This document shows positions 10,236 through 21,639 of a DNA stretch of 64,000 nt, piece after piece. Made by a program: the position numbers and the translations under genes. This DNA comes from Datura wrightii (Eukaryota; Streptophyta; Magnoliopsida; Solanales; Solanaceae), in NCBI GenBank assembly GCA_035772735.1, contig JASDFA010000002.1:5952001-6016000 (forward strand). Direction: 5' to 3'. Each line of letters begins with the position of its first letter. The first letter of the stretch is position 1. Under the pieces are notes generated by a model that was not told the origin of the DNA, ran no database searches, and saw only the letters and a list, made by a program, of their open reading frames with translations.

Positions 10236-11402
10236 GAATCCGACCGGTGAAACGTCGGACCCCATCATTCCCAAATATTTTGAACTATCACATATACGCA
10301 ACCGCTAATACACACTCACATCCAATCATACTAAAATCAACATGACACTCTTAAAACCGTTGTTCATGATGTTTATCCCTTAAGAATGACGTCACTCGGT
10401 CTATCATCGAGCAAAACATCGTGCTTTATACAAATGGGTTACTCAGAATTCACCCTTTTCAAAATGCCACAAACAAAAGCACAACCCCATTCCATTCAAT
10501 TAGGTATAGAACATTCAAGATTTTACCAAGGAAGGGGAACAAATTATTACCCTTAAAGCACCAATGAGAAAATTAAAATAAGGGCAAGAAAATTTTTACC
10601 AAATTGAAGGAGTGCCTGCACATTCGGACGTCCAAAAAGCTCAAAGTTACTTGCAATAGCACCTTAAAATATAAATAGTAGAGGAAGAAAGTGTGATTGA
10701 AGTAAGGGGATTAGTGGACTATGGAGGGGGTTTTATAGGTGAAAGAGGGAAGTGTAATAGGTTGAGGGGAAGGTGGAGAGTTTGAGGAGTGTGTGTTGGT
10801 GGGAAGGTGGGAAAGTGGAAAGGTTTAGAATAGATGAGTATAGGGAAATGGGGATGTTGAGTAATGGAAAGAAAAAAAAGGAATGGGAAAATGGTGGAAA
10901 ATTGGAGGCTAGGAGAATATTTGCAGAAATAGGGAGGCTGACTGGGTTATTGGGATTTTGTGGGCCCTCTCTTTTAAATTCACATTGCAATACCCTCTTA
11001 CCTCGATCGGTGGTTCATCGGCTGTTCACTGTATCACACTGGTGGTCTGCCGAACTATTATATAGTGCCCTACAAGTTTTCCTGTGATATGTTTCATTAC
11101 CAGCAATTTATCAGCGATTTACAGATTAAAGCAGCGATCCACAGATTACCTGCTGCTTATGTGCCTGAGCTTCAGGTGTTCTATTTTCCATCGGCCCTCA
11201 GTCGGCGAAACACGGATTCTGTTTGAAGGTTCGCCGATGGGTCCGCCAGTATTTCAATTTGACCCTTAGCCTTCTATTTAGTTCTTACCTTCACCGGCGG
11301 CTTGCGCTTCTGAACTTTATTATTTGGTTCCCTCTTTTCTCCTCATTTCCTAGAACCTATAAAGACACAAACAACAAAAAACATGAATTAATTTACTAGA
11401 AA
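10236..11402 (-). other. A: leader between pol stop and 3' ORF, no gene
   Basis: Non-coding stretch corresponding to 31991-33213 in element C. It contains one copy of the conserved ~38-nt direct repeat (10374-10411). GC-rich words of the TCGCCGAT/ATCGGCGAA kind are scattered at about 10232, 11010, 11185-11245 and 11290. The short reading frames look accidental. Confidence 0.5.
10374..10411 (-). repeat. Conserved ~38-nt direct repeat, copy 1 (pol side of the 3' ORF)
   Basis: Plus-strand text begins TATCCCTTAAGAATGACGTC and ends TCTATCATCGAG. Similar blocks lie at 12390-12427 (inverted), 23758-23796, 23936-23974, 30076-30112 and 32288-32326, always beside the Athila-type 3' ORF position. Confidence 0.8.
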
Positions 11403-11450
11403 CTTGGGTTTCCTCCCAAGAAGCGCCTTAGTTAACGTCGTGGCACGACG
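11403..11450 (-). promoter_or_regulatory. A: pol stop codon and downstream hairpin module
   Basis: On the sense (minus) strand the reading VVPRR ends at TAA (11434-11432). After 11 nt an 18-nt hairpin follows, CTTGGGAGGAAACCCAAG (11420-11403), with a 6-bp stem. A short inverted repeat, GTCGT-GCC-ACGAC, lies just before the stop. The same arrangement occurs at 24290-24339, 33214-33260, 51869-51917 and 51956-52007. Confidence 0.8.
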
Positions 11451-11459
11451 GCGACCTTC

Positions 11460-11800
11460 TCTCATCAACTCTAGTCCTGGTCATCATCTAACACTTCCTC
11501 CTTCACCTCTAAATCCTTTTCTTCCTCATCAATTTGCAAAAATCCAACCACCTTGCATTCGCGAGGCGTCGTAACTGATGGACACATTGTAAAAGTGACT
11601 TCTTCACTTCCGACTCAAAATTTCAACTCGCCAAGCTCCACGTCCACCACACCTCTTCCCGTAGCCAACAATGGTCTGCTAAAAATAATGGGAACCTCTT
11701 CATCCATTTCACAATCCAAGATAACAAAGTCAGCTGGTAAGGTAAACTTGTCAACTCTCACTAACACTGAGTGGAAGAGTCAGACTTTGGTTGAAGTACC
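11460..11800 (-). pseudogene. A: retroviral-type aspartic protease fragment
   Basis: The minus strand reads [20 protein letters not shown], then [20 protein letters not shown]. This is the conserved block after the active site of Athila/Tat proteases. The same block is seen at 18250-18100 (FIFPADFIILDC, ILGHPFLAIGRVLVD). One stop interrupts it. The C-terminal pol stop module follows within about 40 bp, so RT, RNase H and integrase are absent. Either a large internal deletion occurred or this is a non-autonomous form. Confidence 0.7.
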
Positions 11801-11849
11801 AGACATGAGCATTTTGGATGCTGCAATGGCTACTTCTTCAGGAGTTTGA

Positions 11850-13913
11850 GGGCCAATTGATGACCTTTTTGAGGGGCTGGGTGATGATTTTGCTAGGCTA
11901 GGTGAAGCCAACAGTGGCGGTGGTGAGGTAGATGCCGATGATGACGAGAACTGACCCACTCAGGGAGTTTCTTGTCCCTTTTCCTTTATGCATATCTACA
12001 TTACGGATAATGTATTTTTTTAAGTGTGGGAGGGATGAGCTCAGTTGTTTTTATGTTCTTGTGAATTATAGTTGTGATTAAGTGAATCCAGCCTTTGTCG
12101 GGCTGTGGTTTTATTGTGATGTTTTGATGATCGCTTTTTTGGGCATATCCTATTTTGTTTGAATTGAAATGAATAATTTGGTTAAGTTTGCTGGTTGTGA
12201 TTGATTAATAGTGACCTATGGGGGTCTTCATGTTGAATTGAGAGTGAAATTTTGAAAGTTTTAAAGGAAATGACCCCAAAACCTTGTTTCTTTTCTTTTT
12301 CTCCATGGTAAATATTAGTGTAGAAATTAAAACTCCAAGGATTTTTTTGACCAGAGCATTCTTTTGTTTGTCGAACCGGGTTGGTATTTCTCGATGATAG
12401 ATTGAGTGATGACATTCTTAAGGGAAACTGCCATGTTGTTTTGAGTATTGTGTGAAGATGTTTTGAGAGGCACCAATAGAAATTTTTTTTGGGACCTTTA
12501 AATGAAGGCATGAAAATGGAAGATAATGAGCAAAAATGACACGTAGCATAGCATTCTTTGTTATATGTTGTAAATTCTTTTCTTGACTTATGATGTTTGC
12601 CTGCTTTAATGTCCTGAAATTAAAGGTATTGTGGTGAGAATGACTCTTGTGGACCCTCTAAAGGTGATGCCTTGTGCGGTGAGGAATTGTTGATGAGTCT
12701 CATGTATGACTTCTTGTCTAGAACTTGTCCCAAATGTGACTCAAGGAAAAATTCTAGACGTAGTTGTATCAAGGATATGATCTTAGGCTTTCCTTTGTTT
12801 AGCCACTTCACCCACATATCCTCCTTGAGAATTAACCTTCATCAACCAACATTGAGCTTTAGACCCTTTCATTGGCAACCACATTACAAGCCTGAAGACC
12901 ATTCTTGATACCCCTCTTTGACACCCATTCTCCCTAACTGCTGGTGATAAGAGAGCGATGAAATGAGGCTGAAAGCCTAAGAAAAAGGGAGTGAGGAAAG
13001 AAATGAAAGATGAGGCAAAAGCCTAAGTTTGGGGGTGTTCTGGGGAAAATAAGATTCTCAGTTTGAGGTAGCACCGTATTGTTGTCAAAATGCATAAAAG
13101 ATAAATAGAAATGAGAAAAATTTTGTGAGTTAGTTCTTGATCTTGAGGTGGTAAGGCTAGTTATGAAAGAAAAGGGGTTATAAGGAGGGTTATTGCGAAA
13201 CGAGAGGCAGAAATAATGAAAAAAGTGAAACAAGGTGAAGTAGATGGAAGGATTTGATGGAAGGTATGTCTACCAAAATAATTAGGGAGGATCTAGTCAG
13301 TACAACCAAATTCTTATCCTACCCTTAACCCGAGCCTACATCAGAATCCACAAGTCCTAAATGATCTTAAATGCAACTGCTCTAAATTAGTGGCGAATTA
13401 CAAGAAGGGCAAGCCTATGGGTCAAGAGTATGCATGAAGACTTTTTTGGGAGAGTGAGTGTGATGATCTCGCCAATACAATCCCTTGTGAGTGTGTAATG
13501 ACTTCATGACTAAAAGAATAGGTATTGTTATTTTAGTGAGTGGCATCATCCCTTTTTGAGGACACAAGTGCATTTGAACACTAATTTGTGAATAGGGCAT
13601 TGGTAGCATAAACTCTAAGGAAAGCTTCGAATGTGCATTGATTATGATGGGAGATACTATATGTGTTTCATGAATGAGTAATTCCTTTGTGTTACTAAAG
13701 GGTATCCCTCACTTGAGCCTTGTTGATGGAAAGTGGTAGCTGATTGAAATATCTTCATTGTCTTAGTGTTTTGGGGTATGTACTTCTTTTTTTGGTGAGT
13801 TTAGTGAGCATTTTTGGGTGTCATAGTGCAGGTACTTGGTGATGCACAATGTTGTACAAAAATGGCATGTTTTTCAATGATTGAGGATTGCATTACTTGA
13901 GGACAAACAATGA
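11850..13913 (+). other. E: 3' untranslated arm of a plus-strand Athila-like element, no gene
   Basis: Read forward, this matches in order the region 28572-30380 of element C read in reverse. Shared parts are the ~38-nt repeat (12390-12427 here), the text around GAACCGGGTTGG, GGCAAAAGCCTAAGTTTGGG near 13020, and ACTTGAGGA just before the PPT. An acidic reading (LGDDFARLGEANS, 11880-11950) could be the very end of a 3' ORF, but that is weak. No gene is supported. Confidence 0.55.
12390..12427 (+). repeat. Conserved ~38-nt direct repeat, copy 2 (PPT side)
   Basis: Inverted relative to the other five copies because element E is on the plus strand. The plus strand reads CTCGATGATAGATTGAGTGA and ends TTCTTAAGGGAAA. 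Confidence 0.8.
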
Positions 13914-13929
13914 TTTAAGTTTGGGGGTT
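13914..13929 (+). other. E: polypurine tract
   Basis: TTTAAGTTTGGGGGTT lies directly before the LTR start TGATGAG at 13930. Element C has the same tract, inverted, at 28550-28571. It primes plus-strand DNA synthesis. Confidence 0.75.
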
Positions 13930-14710
13930 TGATGAGTAGGTAATTTACCAACTCATTAGACTCTAAAACTTGTGTTTTTGTTAGTCCTTAAGTAAATTAT
14001 ATGGATTTTATGGTCTTTTTGTCTTTGTTGTATGCAGATGCCCAGATGTGTAAAAAAGAGCAAAATTGGAGCAAAAAGAAGAAAGTGAGAGCAAAGCGGT
14101 GTATCACCGATGAAAACTGGTGAAATGCTGGACAGAGGCCAATCAACACTGCTTCAAAGGAAAAAACTTCCATCGGCAAAACACGAATCGCAAACGGTGA
14201 TTCGCCGGATCAATCACCGAATCATTAGCCAAGTTTCTGGAATGAGGGACAAAACCTCGGTGGTTTGCAGAATGAGATGGGCAAAATGCCGGACGTGCTG
14301 CTAAAGTTGACTAAAATTGGTAATGACACAACAAAATGCATCCGGCGGTTCACGAGTATGAACTGGCGAATCATTGGTGACCAACGGTGCTAAGGGGTAA
14401 AAGAGTCAATACAGAAAAAGAGGAAGAGATACCCTACTTTCTACATATAGTCTAAGAGAAGTACAAAGTAGAAATTAGCTTTCATTGTAATTTTCACTTT
14501 TTAGAACATTCCTTTTGCAGAGAATAGTAGAAGACTGTAATTGGTGACTTGAGATTTATTCCTTTACTTCTTCTTCTTCTCCATAGTAAGTGACTACCAT
14601 TGTTGAAGAACATTATTGTAAAATTGATTTTTCTATTTTTGTTATTGAATTTGATGAGTCTATTGTTAAATATGCTTGTGCTTTCCTGGAACCTTAGGTG
14701 CTGCGAACCC
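13930..14710 (+). repeat. E: truncated LTR (Athila-like)
   Basis: Begins TGATGAGTAGGTAATTTACC, which matches the inverted starts of the C LTRs (ending at 28549 and 48955). The first ~470 bp contain ATCGGC/TTCGCCGG-type words (14105-14400). It is cut at about 14710, where reversed gag sequence of element F begins, so the LTR 3' end is missing. Confidence 0.75.
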
Positions 14711-14739
14711 TTTTCTTCAATCCTAGTAATCCTGACTTC

Positions 14740-15560
14740 CAACTGACATGAGATTCAATAGAGCTTCTATCTCATTATAACTTTTAGACAATATTTGTCC
14801 CTGTGCAGTAGCATCAAGAAGAATCTTTGACTCTGGCTTTAGTCCCTCTGGAATTATGTCTAATGATCTCCATTTGCTACATGTGATGAAGGCAATCTCA
14901 CAGATAACCCTTGTATCTCTCCTATGCCTGATCTAAGGTTTAACCAATCTTCTGAATGAACCTCGAGATCTTTCGTCTTAACTTCTTTATTCTCCTTGAA
15001 GAGAAAAACCTATTTATGAACTTGCTGGAAAGAGTTTACCAAGTGGTCATGGACCCTACTGGTTCATTTTGTAGCCATTCGTTTGCCTGTCCAATCAATG
15101 AGAATGGGAATAGAGCGAGCTTAATGTACTCATTAGAGACATTTGGTAGTAAAAGTTCTCACTCAGTTCCATAAATGTAATCAAATACCTGGGATCCTTG
15201 TGCGGCTTGCCCTGATATTGACATGTGGTTTGAACCAACTGCATGATTCCCTCCTTTAATTCAAAGTTTCAATGATGGCCGACTTGATGATTGCTTTAGA
15301 AGCATTTTCCAAGTTTGGCATAGCAAAGTTCAGCACTGGGACCCATTCTTGGTCGTTGGCATGGTTCTGTCCATTGTTGTCTGCCATCACTACCAACTGA
15401 TGAAACGTTCTCTCTATTTCAGGATCAAATGAGGAAAAGGGTTGTCCTAACATCGAGTAACTAGCATACATTGAACAAAAAATACCTACAATGTGTAAAA
15501 ACCAACAATAAAGTAAATATAGAATAGTGGAATAAAAATTTCAACCAAAATTAATTAACC
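14740..15560 (-). pseudogene. F: gag remnant (Athila/Tat type)
   Basis: Minus-strand gag between the primer site (15588) and the truncation near 14710. The N-terminal part (15471-15256) reads MADNNGQNHANDQ and VPVLNFAMPNLENASKAI. The middle has KPHKDPRYLITFMEL, corresponding to the capsid phrase around DPNEHLRNFLEIC in related gags. Near 14800 is the phrase LLDATAQGQILSKSYNEIEA, matching the conserved capsid C-terminal helix. There are multiple stops. No zinc knuckle remains. Family placement is by recollection. Confidence 0.65.
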
Positions 15561-15570
15561 AACATTCAAG

Positions 15571-15588
15571 TCCCTGGCAATGGCTCCA
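15571..15588 (-). other. F: primer-binding site
   Basis: The minus strand reads TGGAGCCATTGCCAGGGA, 6 nt from the LTR edge at 15595. It resembles the tRNA-Asp primer site typical of Athila elements with a few substitutions. Confidence 0.65.
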
Positions 15589-15594
15589 AAAACT

Positions 15595-17124
15595 TGATGC
15601 AGCCAAGCGTACACACAAGTGTACATGGTCTTTAACTAATATAGGACAGAGTCCAGATGTCATCCCACAAAGACTTGTCAGATTAATTGTCTCAGCTTTA
15701 ATCCTTATTTCACTATTCACAAGAGAAAGAAAATTGGTTTGCAAGAGTTAAACTAAATTCTACAAAGTGTTGAAATGTAAATTAAATATTTTGGAAATTC
15801 ATTTTTACGAAGATTATATTTCAAATGATGAGAAAAATTCAGAGTCTTGTCACTTTTGCTTTTAGGTTGAGTTATCGAGTCCAATTGTCTCCAAGATTGT
15901 TTGTTTCAGGTTACGAAGTCATTTATCCACTTATTCTTCTGAATACTTCAACAACTATCTCACTAACCCTAGCACCTATATTCCTATGGTTGCAGGAGAA
16001 AAGTGAAACGCTGATTATAGATACCTGATTCAACTATATAGGGTTGCAAGTATATCCCTATCCACAAGAATGAATCCAATTCCCTTTGTTCATGACAAGA
16101 AACTGAAATGTACTCTATATTTCTTTTTACCTTATTTGTTCCCTCTTTCAAGTTCAACAACTAAGTCAATAGGTAATATTCGAAAGGTAATAAGAGTAAC
16201 AAACAATTAATAAACCAAGAAAGTATAAACAATCTCTAAAGGAAATTTAAATGTCAAGCATAAATTAACTTTAAACTAAAACCTTTATGGTTGTAGCTAA
16301 AACCCTAGATTAAGGTTATTAGCCACTCATGTTCAAGCGAAAAACCACAATAATATTCATTTAGATACAAGAAAATAGTGAAATAAAGTAAAGAAGAAAG
16401 CCTAAAAGATGAAACTCTTGTCTCTGCGTTATTTCCAAAAAAATGTCGATATAACCTTTACAGATGCCCTAGTGATGTATTTTTAATACTAAGAAAAATT
16501 TGCATTTTGGCCCTAAGTGATTCAGCTTTTGGACATAGAAAAATCCTCCCCAAAACAGCCCTACCGCGCCACTCCAGGAATAACACCAACCTGCGCTTGG
16601 ACTTCATCTAAAGTTTTGGTCTTGGCACGCCACGGCTCTTATTTAATCAAGGTGTTGATCAAAATTCTCTGAAGTTTATGAGATGGCATGCCACACCTTC
16701 CATTTGCCTAAGTAGTTGACAATTTTATTTTAATTTCAAGGGGTAGTATGCGATGCCACCCACTACGCCTAGGTGTTAGATAATTTTTAGCCATTTTTCT
16801 TCCCTGGAATGCCATGCCAAGTATCTGGCCACTTTGTGCAAAGTTTCCTCTGAAGTACATCGTCTGGTGTGCCATGCCAGCCATCTCACCAGGCCTATTT
16901 TCTTTGAATTCTTCTTTCGTCACACCTTACAACTTGAACTTTCCTGGGTTGCTCCTTCTTTAGGCATTTTTCCATTTGTTTCATGTAAGCATCATCCAAA
17001 CATATCCATTTTCTCTTTTCAACAACACTTTCATGAAAATATTGAATTTCATAAGGATATTCTGATGGGAATGAGGTAAAACATGGGTAAAATTTGGCAA
17101 GTAGGCGCATATATACGCCCAAGA
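15595..17124 (-). repeat. F: 5' LTR (1530 bp)
   Basis: Plus-strand text runs from TGATGCAGCC to ACGCCCAAGA. It is the same family as the LTR at 18295-19923: similar order of blocks, TGATG at the inner end and (A)CCCAA(C/G)A at the outer end. The part 16560-16890 carries repeated TGGCRTGCCA-type palindromes. The outer end abuts J's RT sequence, so F was inserted into J. Confidence 0.75.
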
Positions 17125-18294
17125 TCACTGGTGCATTGCATAACCCAAAAAGGCATCCGCTTGAAGGTAAATGTAACGTAAGGACAGGATAATTTCATCT
17201 TTTCCTGATCTTCTAGCGCAATAAAGATCTGGTTGTATCTTGAATATCCATCAAGGAAGTAGTAATATGCTCCACCTGCAAATCTGTCTAGCATCTAGTC
17301 CATAAAGGGTATTGGGAAGTGATATTTTTCTGTGCAACTCTTCAGCTTTCGGTAGTCCATGCACACTCTCCATCCGGTCACCATCCTAGTTGGTACTAGC
17401 TCATTCTTTTCATTTTGAACTACTGTCGCACCTCTTTTCTTTGGCACACACTGCATCAGACTAACCCATTGGCTATCCGAGATTGGATACACCACACCAG
17501 CGTCTAACCACTTGATAATCTCTTTCTTCACCATATTTTGCATTATTGGATTTACCTCCTCTGATGTTCAATACTATGTATGCAGTTTTCTTTCAGCTTA
17601 ATCTTTTGAATGCAAATTCCTGGTGGGATACCAATGATATCAGCAATGGACCACCCGATGGACTTTTTGTAGGTTCTGAGAATGGAGATTAATGCTTCTA
17701 CCAACGAATACACCAATTTTTGCAGAGATGATTGTAGGTAGTGTATTTTTACGACCAAGAAATGCATACTGGAGATGAGCAGGAAGTGGCTTAAGTTCCA
17801 ACACTGTGGCTCTGCTATTGATGGCTAAGTGGGTGGGATTGCTCTATTTTTCAAGTCAAGATCAAACTTTTTAGGTGCATATGAGTAGGCACCCCTTCCC
17901 ACTATTGTGTTCATTGTTTCATCAAACCCAACTTCATTCCATTTAATAAATTTCATCAATGTTGATGTCAAGGCATCAATTTTACAACCCTCTTCAATCA
18001 AATCCATAACTGTGTCATCAACAACATGAATCACAAATATGATACTTAGATCATTCGACTGCATGGTCCTATAGACATTAAATATTACATCCTCATTGTT
18101 TAGCTTGAATTTCACATCTCTACTCTCCATGTCCACTAGTACTCTTCCTATGGCTAGAAACGGGTGACCCAGAATAATGAGTACTTCAAAGTCAAGATCA
18201 CAATCTAATATGATGAAGTCTGCCGGAAAGATGAATCTCTCCACTCTGACTAACACATAAATTAGTATAGACAATGGCCTTTTTACTATTCGAT
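17125..18294 (-). pseudogene. J: Athila/Tat-type pol fragment (protease and RT)
   Basis: Minus-strand pol remnant. Protease C-terminal block at about 18294-18060 (VLVRVERFIFPADF, GHPFLAIGRVLVD). The linker follows, with IGWSIADIIGIPPGICIQ near 17640. RT N-terminal half at 17543-17125: VKKEIIKWLDAGVVYPISDS, VCMDYRKL, FFLDGYSRYNQIFIA (written here in parts) and FKRMPF. The RT palm with its catalytic aspartates is lost because F interrupts J right after the equivalent of CNAPV. G interrupts the protease on the other side. It is close to C pol at 35314-36183. There are two or more frame breaks. Confidence 0.82.
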
Positions 18295-19923
18295 TGATGT
18301 CTCCCAAGCATGCACAAGCGCACATGGTCGTCAAGTAATATAAGACGGTGAAGTCTCGATATCGATCCCTCAGAGACTTGTCAAATTAATTGCTTTAGGT
18401 TAACACTTTAATTCACTATTCTAATAAACACAAATAAAAAAGAGGAATGGTTTGGAAATTATACTACTAAAACTTGGAAAGTAAATTAATTAATGAATTG
18501 AATGCTTTTCACAAATATTGTAATTCAAATGATGATAGAATATAGGGTATTGGCTCTTTCGCTTCAGGTTGAGTTTTTAAGACTTGAATACGCTAGACTA
18601 ATTCTTCCTAAGGCTGCTAGTTGGAAGTTACTATCCCATTTTAGCCATTCTCCTGAACATCCAAGAAGTATCCCATGAATCCTAATGCCTATATCCCTAT
18701 GGTCACACGAGAAGCCTGAGTGATAGTTGTGGCTACTTATATTCAACTGAACAGGGTTGAAGGGTATATTCTTATCCTAGACAACGAAATCTATCCTTGA
18801 ACCCAAAGGTCAAGGGTCTTTGAAACTTGTTCTATGCTTACTTTTAATCCTCTTGGTTCCCTCTCCCAGGTTCAACCAAAAGCCAACAGATATATTCTTG
18901 AGGTGATCATTCTAATGAATACGCAATTAACATAAGTATAAAAATCCTTAACAAAGAATTAAGAACTAGCACAAACCAACTTTCAAACTTCAACCATCTA
19001 CTATGGCCAAAACCCTAGAACAAGAGTTTAGCCACTCATGTTCAAGCGAAAAACTAGAGAATTCATCATTTAAATCAAAACCAAAAGTTAAAGAAGAAAC
19101 CTATAAAATGAACTTGTTTCTTCCTCTAAGAACTACATACAACCTGATCAATACGATGAATGATAGCAAACAAAACGCCCTAGATGTAATATTTATAAGC
19201 ATAGGATCCAATAACTCTTTTTACCTTGAGAAGTGTAGCTTTTAACCTTGAAAATCTGTCAGGAAATGGACCTGGCGCGCCCCACCATCTATTGCACCAG
19301 AATTTTGACTTGAAATTCTTCTAAAGTTTGCCCTCTGGCCCGCTACTCCATCCAACACACCAAGGTGTTAGTCAAATTTTCTAATGTTCTGAGTCTGGCG
19401 TGCCACTCCACTCCTTACACCAAAGTGTTGGAAAAATTTACGAAGTCTGAAATGCTTCTAGCACACCATCAAGTTATCTTGCCAAGGTGTGTAGCAAAAA
19501 TTCCTCTAAAGTTGAGGCCCTAGCGCGCCACGCAACCCATTGCACCAAATTGAGCATAATTTTCTCTAAAGTTGGGGGTCTTGTGCGCTATGTCCGCTAT
19601 CTCGCCAGACCAACTTTTGCGATCTTTTCTTCCTTCACAAACCCATTGCACCAAATTGAGCATAATTTTCTCTAAAGTTAGGGGTCTTGTGCGCTATGTC
19701 AGCTATCTTGCCAGGCCAACTTTTGCGATCTTTTCTTTCTTCACACCTTAGATCATTTTTGAGTATTTTTTCCTTGGTTTCCTGCTCAAAACATCTAAAA
19801 ACACTTGTTAGATTATAAGGCACACATAAACATGACGTCATGCATTTCATAAGGATAATGCACTCAAAACAAGGCACAACATGGGTAAAAACATGGAAAA
19901 TGGACATAAGAATATACCCAACA
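18295..19923 (-). repeat. G: 3' LTR (1629 bp)
   Basis: Plus-strand text runs from TGATGTCTCCC to TACCCAACA. A polypurine tract lies immediately outside the right end (19924-19944), so this is the 3' LTR of a minus-strand element whose body extends right. The left end sits inside J's protease. It contains palindromes (GGCGCGCC, TGGCGTGCCA) and a 106-bp tandem duplication. Same family as the F LTR. Confidence 0.78.
19535..19746. repeat. 106-bp tandem duplication in the G LTR
   Basis: ACCCATTGCACCAAATTGAG begins at 19535 and again at 19641; the two copies differ at only a few positions. The copies belong to a wider set of 70-90 bp degenerate repeats between 19260 and 19750. Confidence 0.9.
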
Positions 19924-19944
19924 TCACCACCCCACACTTAAGCC
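19924..19944 (-). other. G: polypurine tract
   Basis: The minus strand reads GGCTTAAGTGTGGGGTGGTG directly before the LTR start TGTTGGG. It sets the orientation of G. Confidence 0.7.
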
Positions 19945-21630
19945 ATTATTTGCCTCGAACAATCCTTAGTTATGTGCATAAACATCCTTTCTCAGCACTT
20001 ATTTTCCTATCAATCTTCACTCAAGCAGCTAGCACAGAGCACATGCATCAGTGGTTCATCAATTCATACAAATCATATAAAGCACATACAGAAGTTTTCA
20101 CATTCAAGACTACATAGCCTCTATAATTGACTCTATCTCTCAAAACAGTGCTAATATGATTAAGTATGAATCATGCAATATATAGTACACCGACTTTGAC
20201 CATCTTATGCCCTCACTTATTTAGTGATGTTCCTTCTCTCATATTATCAATCAACGGTTGGAACATAACAAGCAAGACATACTTACGCTCAGAAATGATG
20301 TATCATACATATGCAACATAACATAAGCTTGCCCTCATGTACATTTAGACTACTTAGTTTCTTCAACAAAAGTAAGATCATAAGGACTTTTTTTGGTTGT
20401 AATGTTGGCTAAGGGGCGGGTAGGAATGATTTTTCTTTAGTAGTGACTACCAGTCCTAAAAACTTTAAGACATTTTTTTCTTTCTTATCTATCTCTTTGT
20501 CTCACTGCTCACCCTTTTCATTCACTAATTCCCTTCCCTTTTCTCATGCCCTTTTTATACTACTTGACTACTAGTTTCTACTTAGGAGTTCACAAGAATG
20601 ATCAACTATTAAAATCTTTTCATTCATATTGCAGCAGCAAGTAGCCAATATCTTTTTGTGGGCACCTCTCTTCTATTTTCTCTTCTTATCATCCACATAA
20701 TTTTTGATTATGTCCTCTCCCTTGACTCTTTATACATTGGTGGACCTTATTTTTAATTCTCAAAGTGCCTCAGACTATCTCTGGATCAAAAATTCTGAAG
20801 GCCTCACAACAAAGGGGAATATGCTTCTTTTGTGGCTATGAAGAAAATTAAGGTTCTAAGCTCAAAGGGGTTAACTAAGGATAGTTTTAAGGAAGGTGGA
20901 ACAGTAAGACAAAATGGGTTTTTCTAAGAAATACCTTAATCACATTTTACTTTATTGAGAACTAGTTATCCTATGTATACTTAGGTAAGTTCTAAATGCT
21001 ACATTATATACAAAACACATCAAATCAAGCTCACCTAAGTAAGTTCTAGATGCTACATTATATCAAAACACAACAAATCAAGCTCACCTATCATGGAATC
21101 ATGATGTTAGTTAGTTTCCTATAGCTACATATCCACACAAACACATTGAATTACTCTATCATTATTAAGCCCTAAGATTATTTTTCTTCGAGTCAAATTA
21201 AAGAACCTATGTGTCTCTCATGAATTTTTTTAATTCTTCTGCATTCAAGATGACCACTTCATTCGCTCTCCCTTAGCTTCTAAGTGGAATATCAAAGAGC
21301 ATACAAGTAGTAGTTTTGACTACATCCTAAGAAAATGAAAAAATTTGTGACTAATTTTCCCTAAGACGATCGTCATCTATCCATCAGCGGGAAGGGTCAC
21401 TACCTCTATGACTCTCAATTAATAAAACAAACTAAGTAGAGACGATCACATAATAGGTAACAAGGCATCATCAGTGTTCATGTCACCACCATTACTAGCT
21501 ATTAGAGACCATGGTTTTGTCAATCACAAATCAACTACTAACACAGAGAATGACAACTAATGCTATAGCACATTACAAATTTAGCAAAGAATGAATAAAC
21601 TCCACCCCACACTTAAACAGTGCACTATCC
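19945..21630 (-). other. G: 3' untranslated region, no gene
   Basis: Non-coding region between the 3' ORF and the PPT, equivalent to 28572-30380 of C. It has no convincing ORF on either strand. It holds a 54-bp tandem duplication at 20986-21089. Confidence 0.5.
20986..21089. repeat. 54-bp tandem duplication
   Basis: TAAGTTCTAAATGCTACATT at 20986 recurs as TAAGTTCTAGATGCTACATT at 21040, both followed by AAATCAAGCTCACCTA. Confidence 0.85.
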
Positions 21631-21639
21631 CCAGTGCAC

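Noticed and set aside
11553..11849. Plus-strand 98-aa ORF, Ser/Thr-rich
   Set aside because: It is the shadow of the minus-strand protease fragment with recognisable family motifs.
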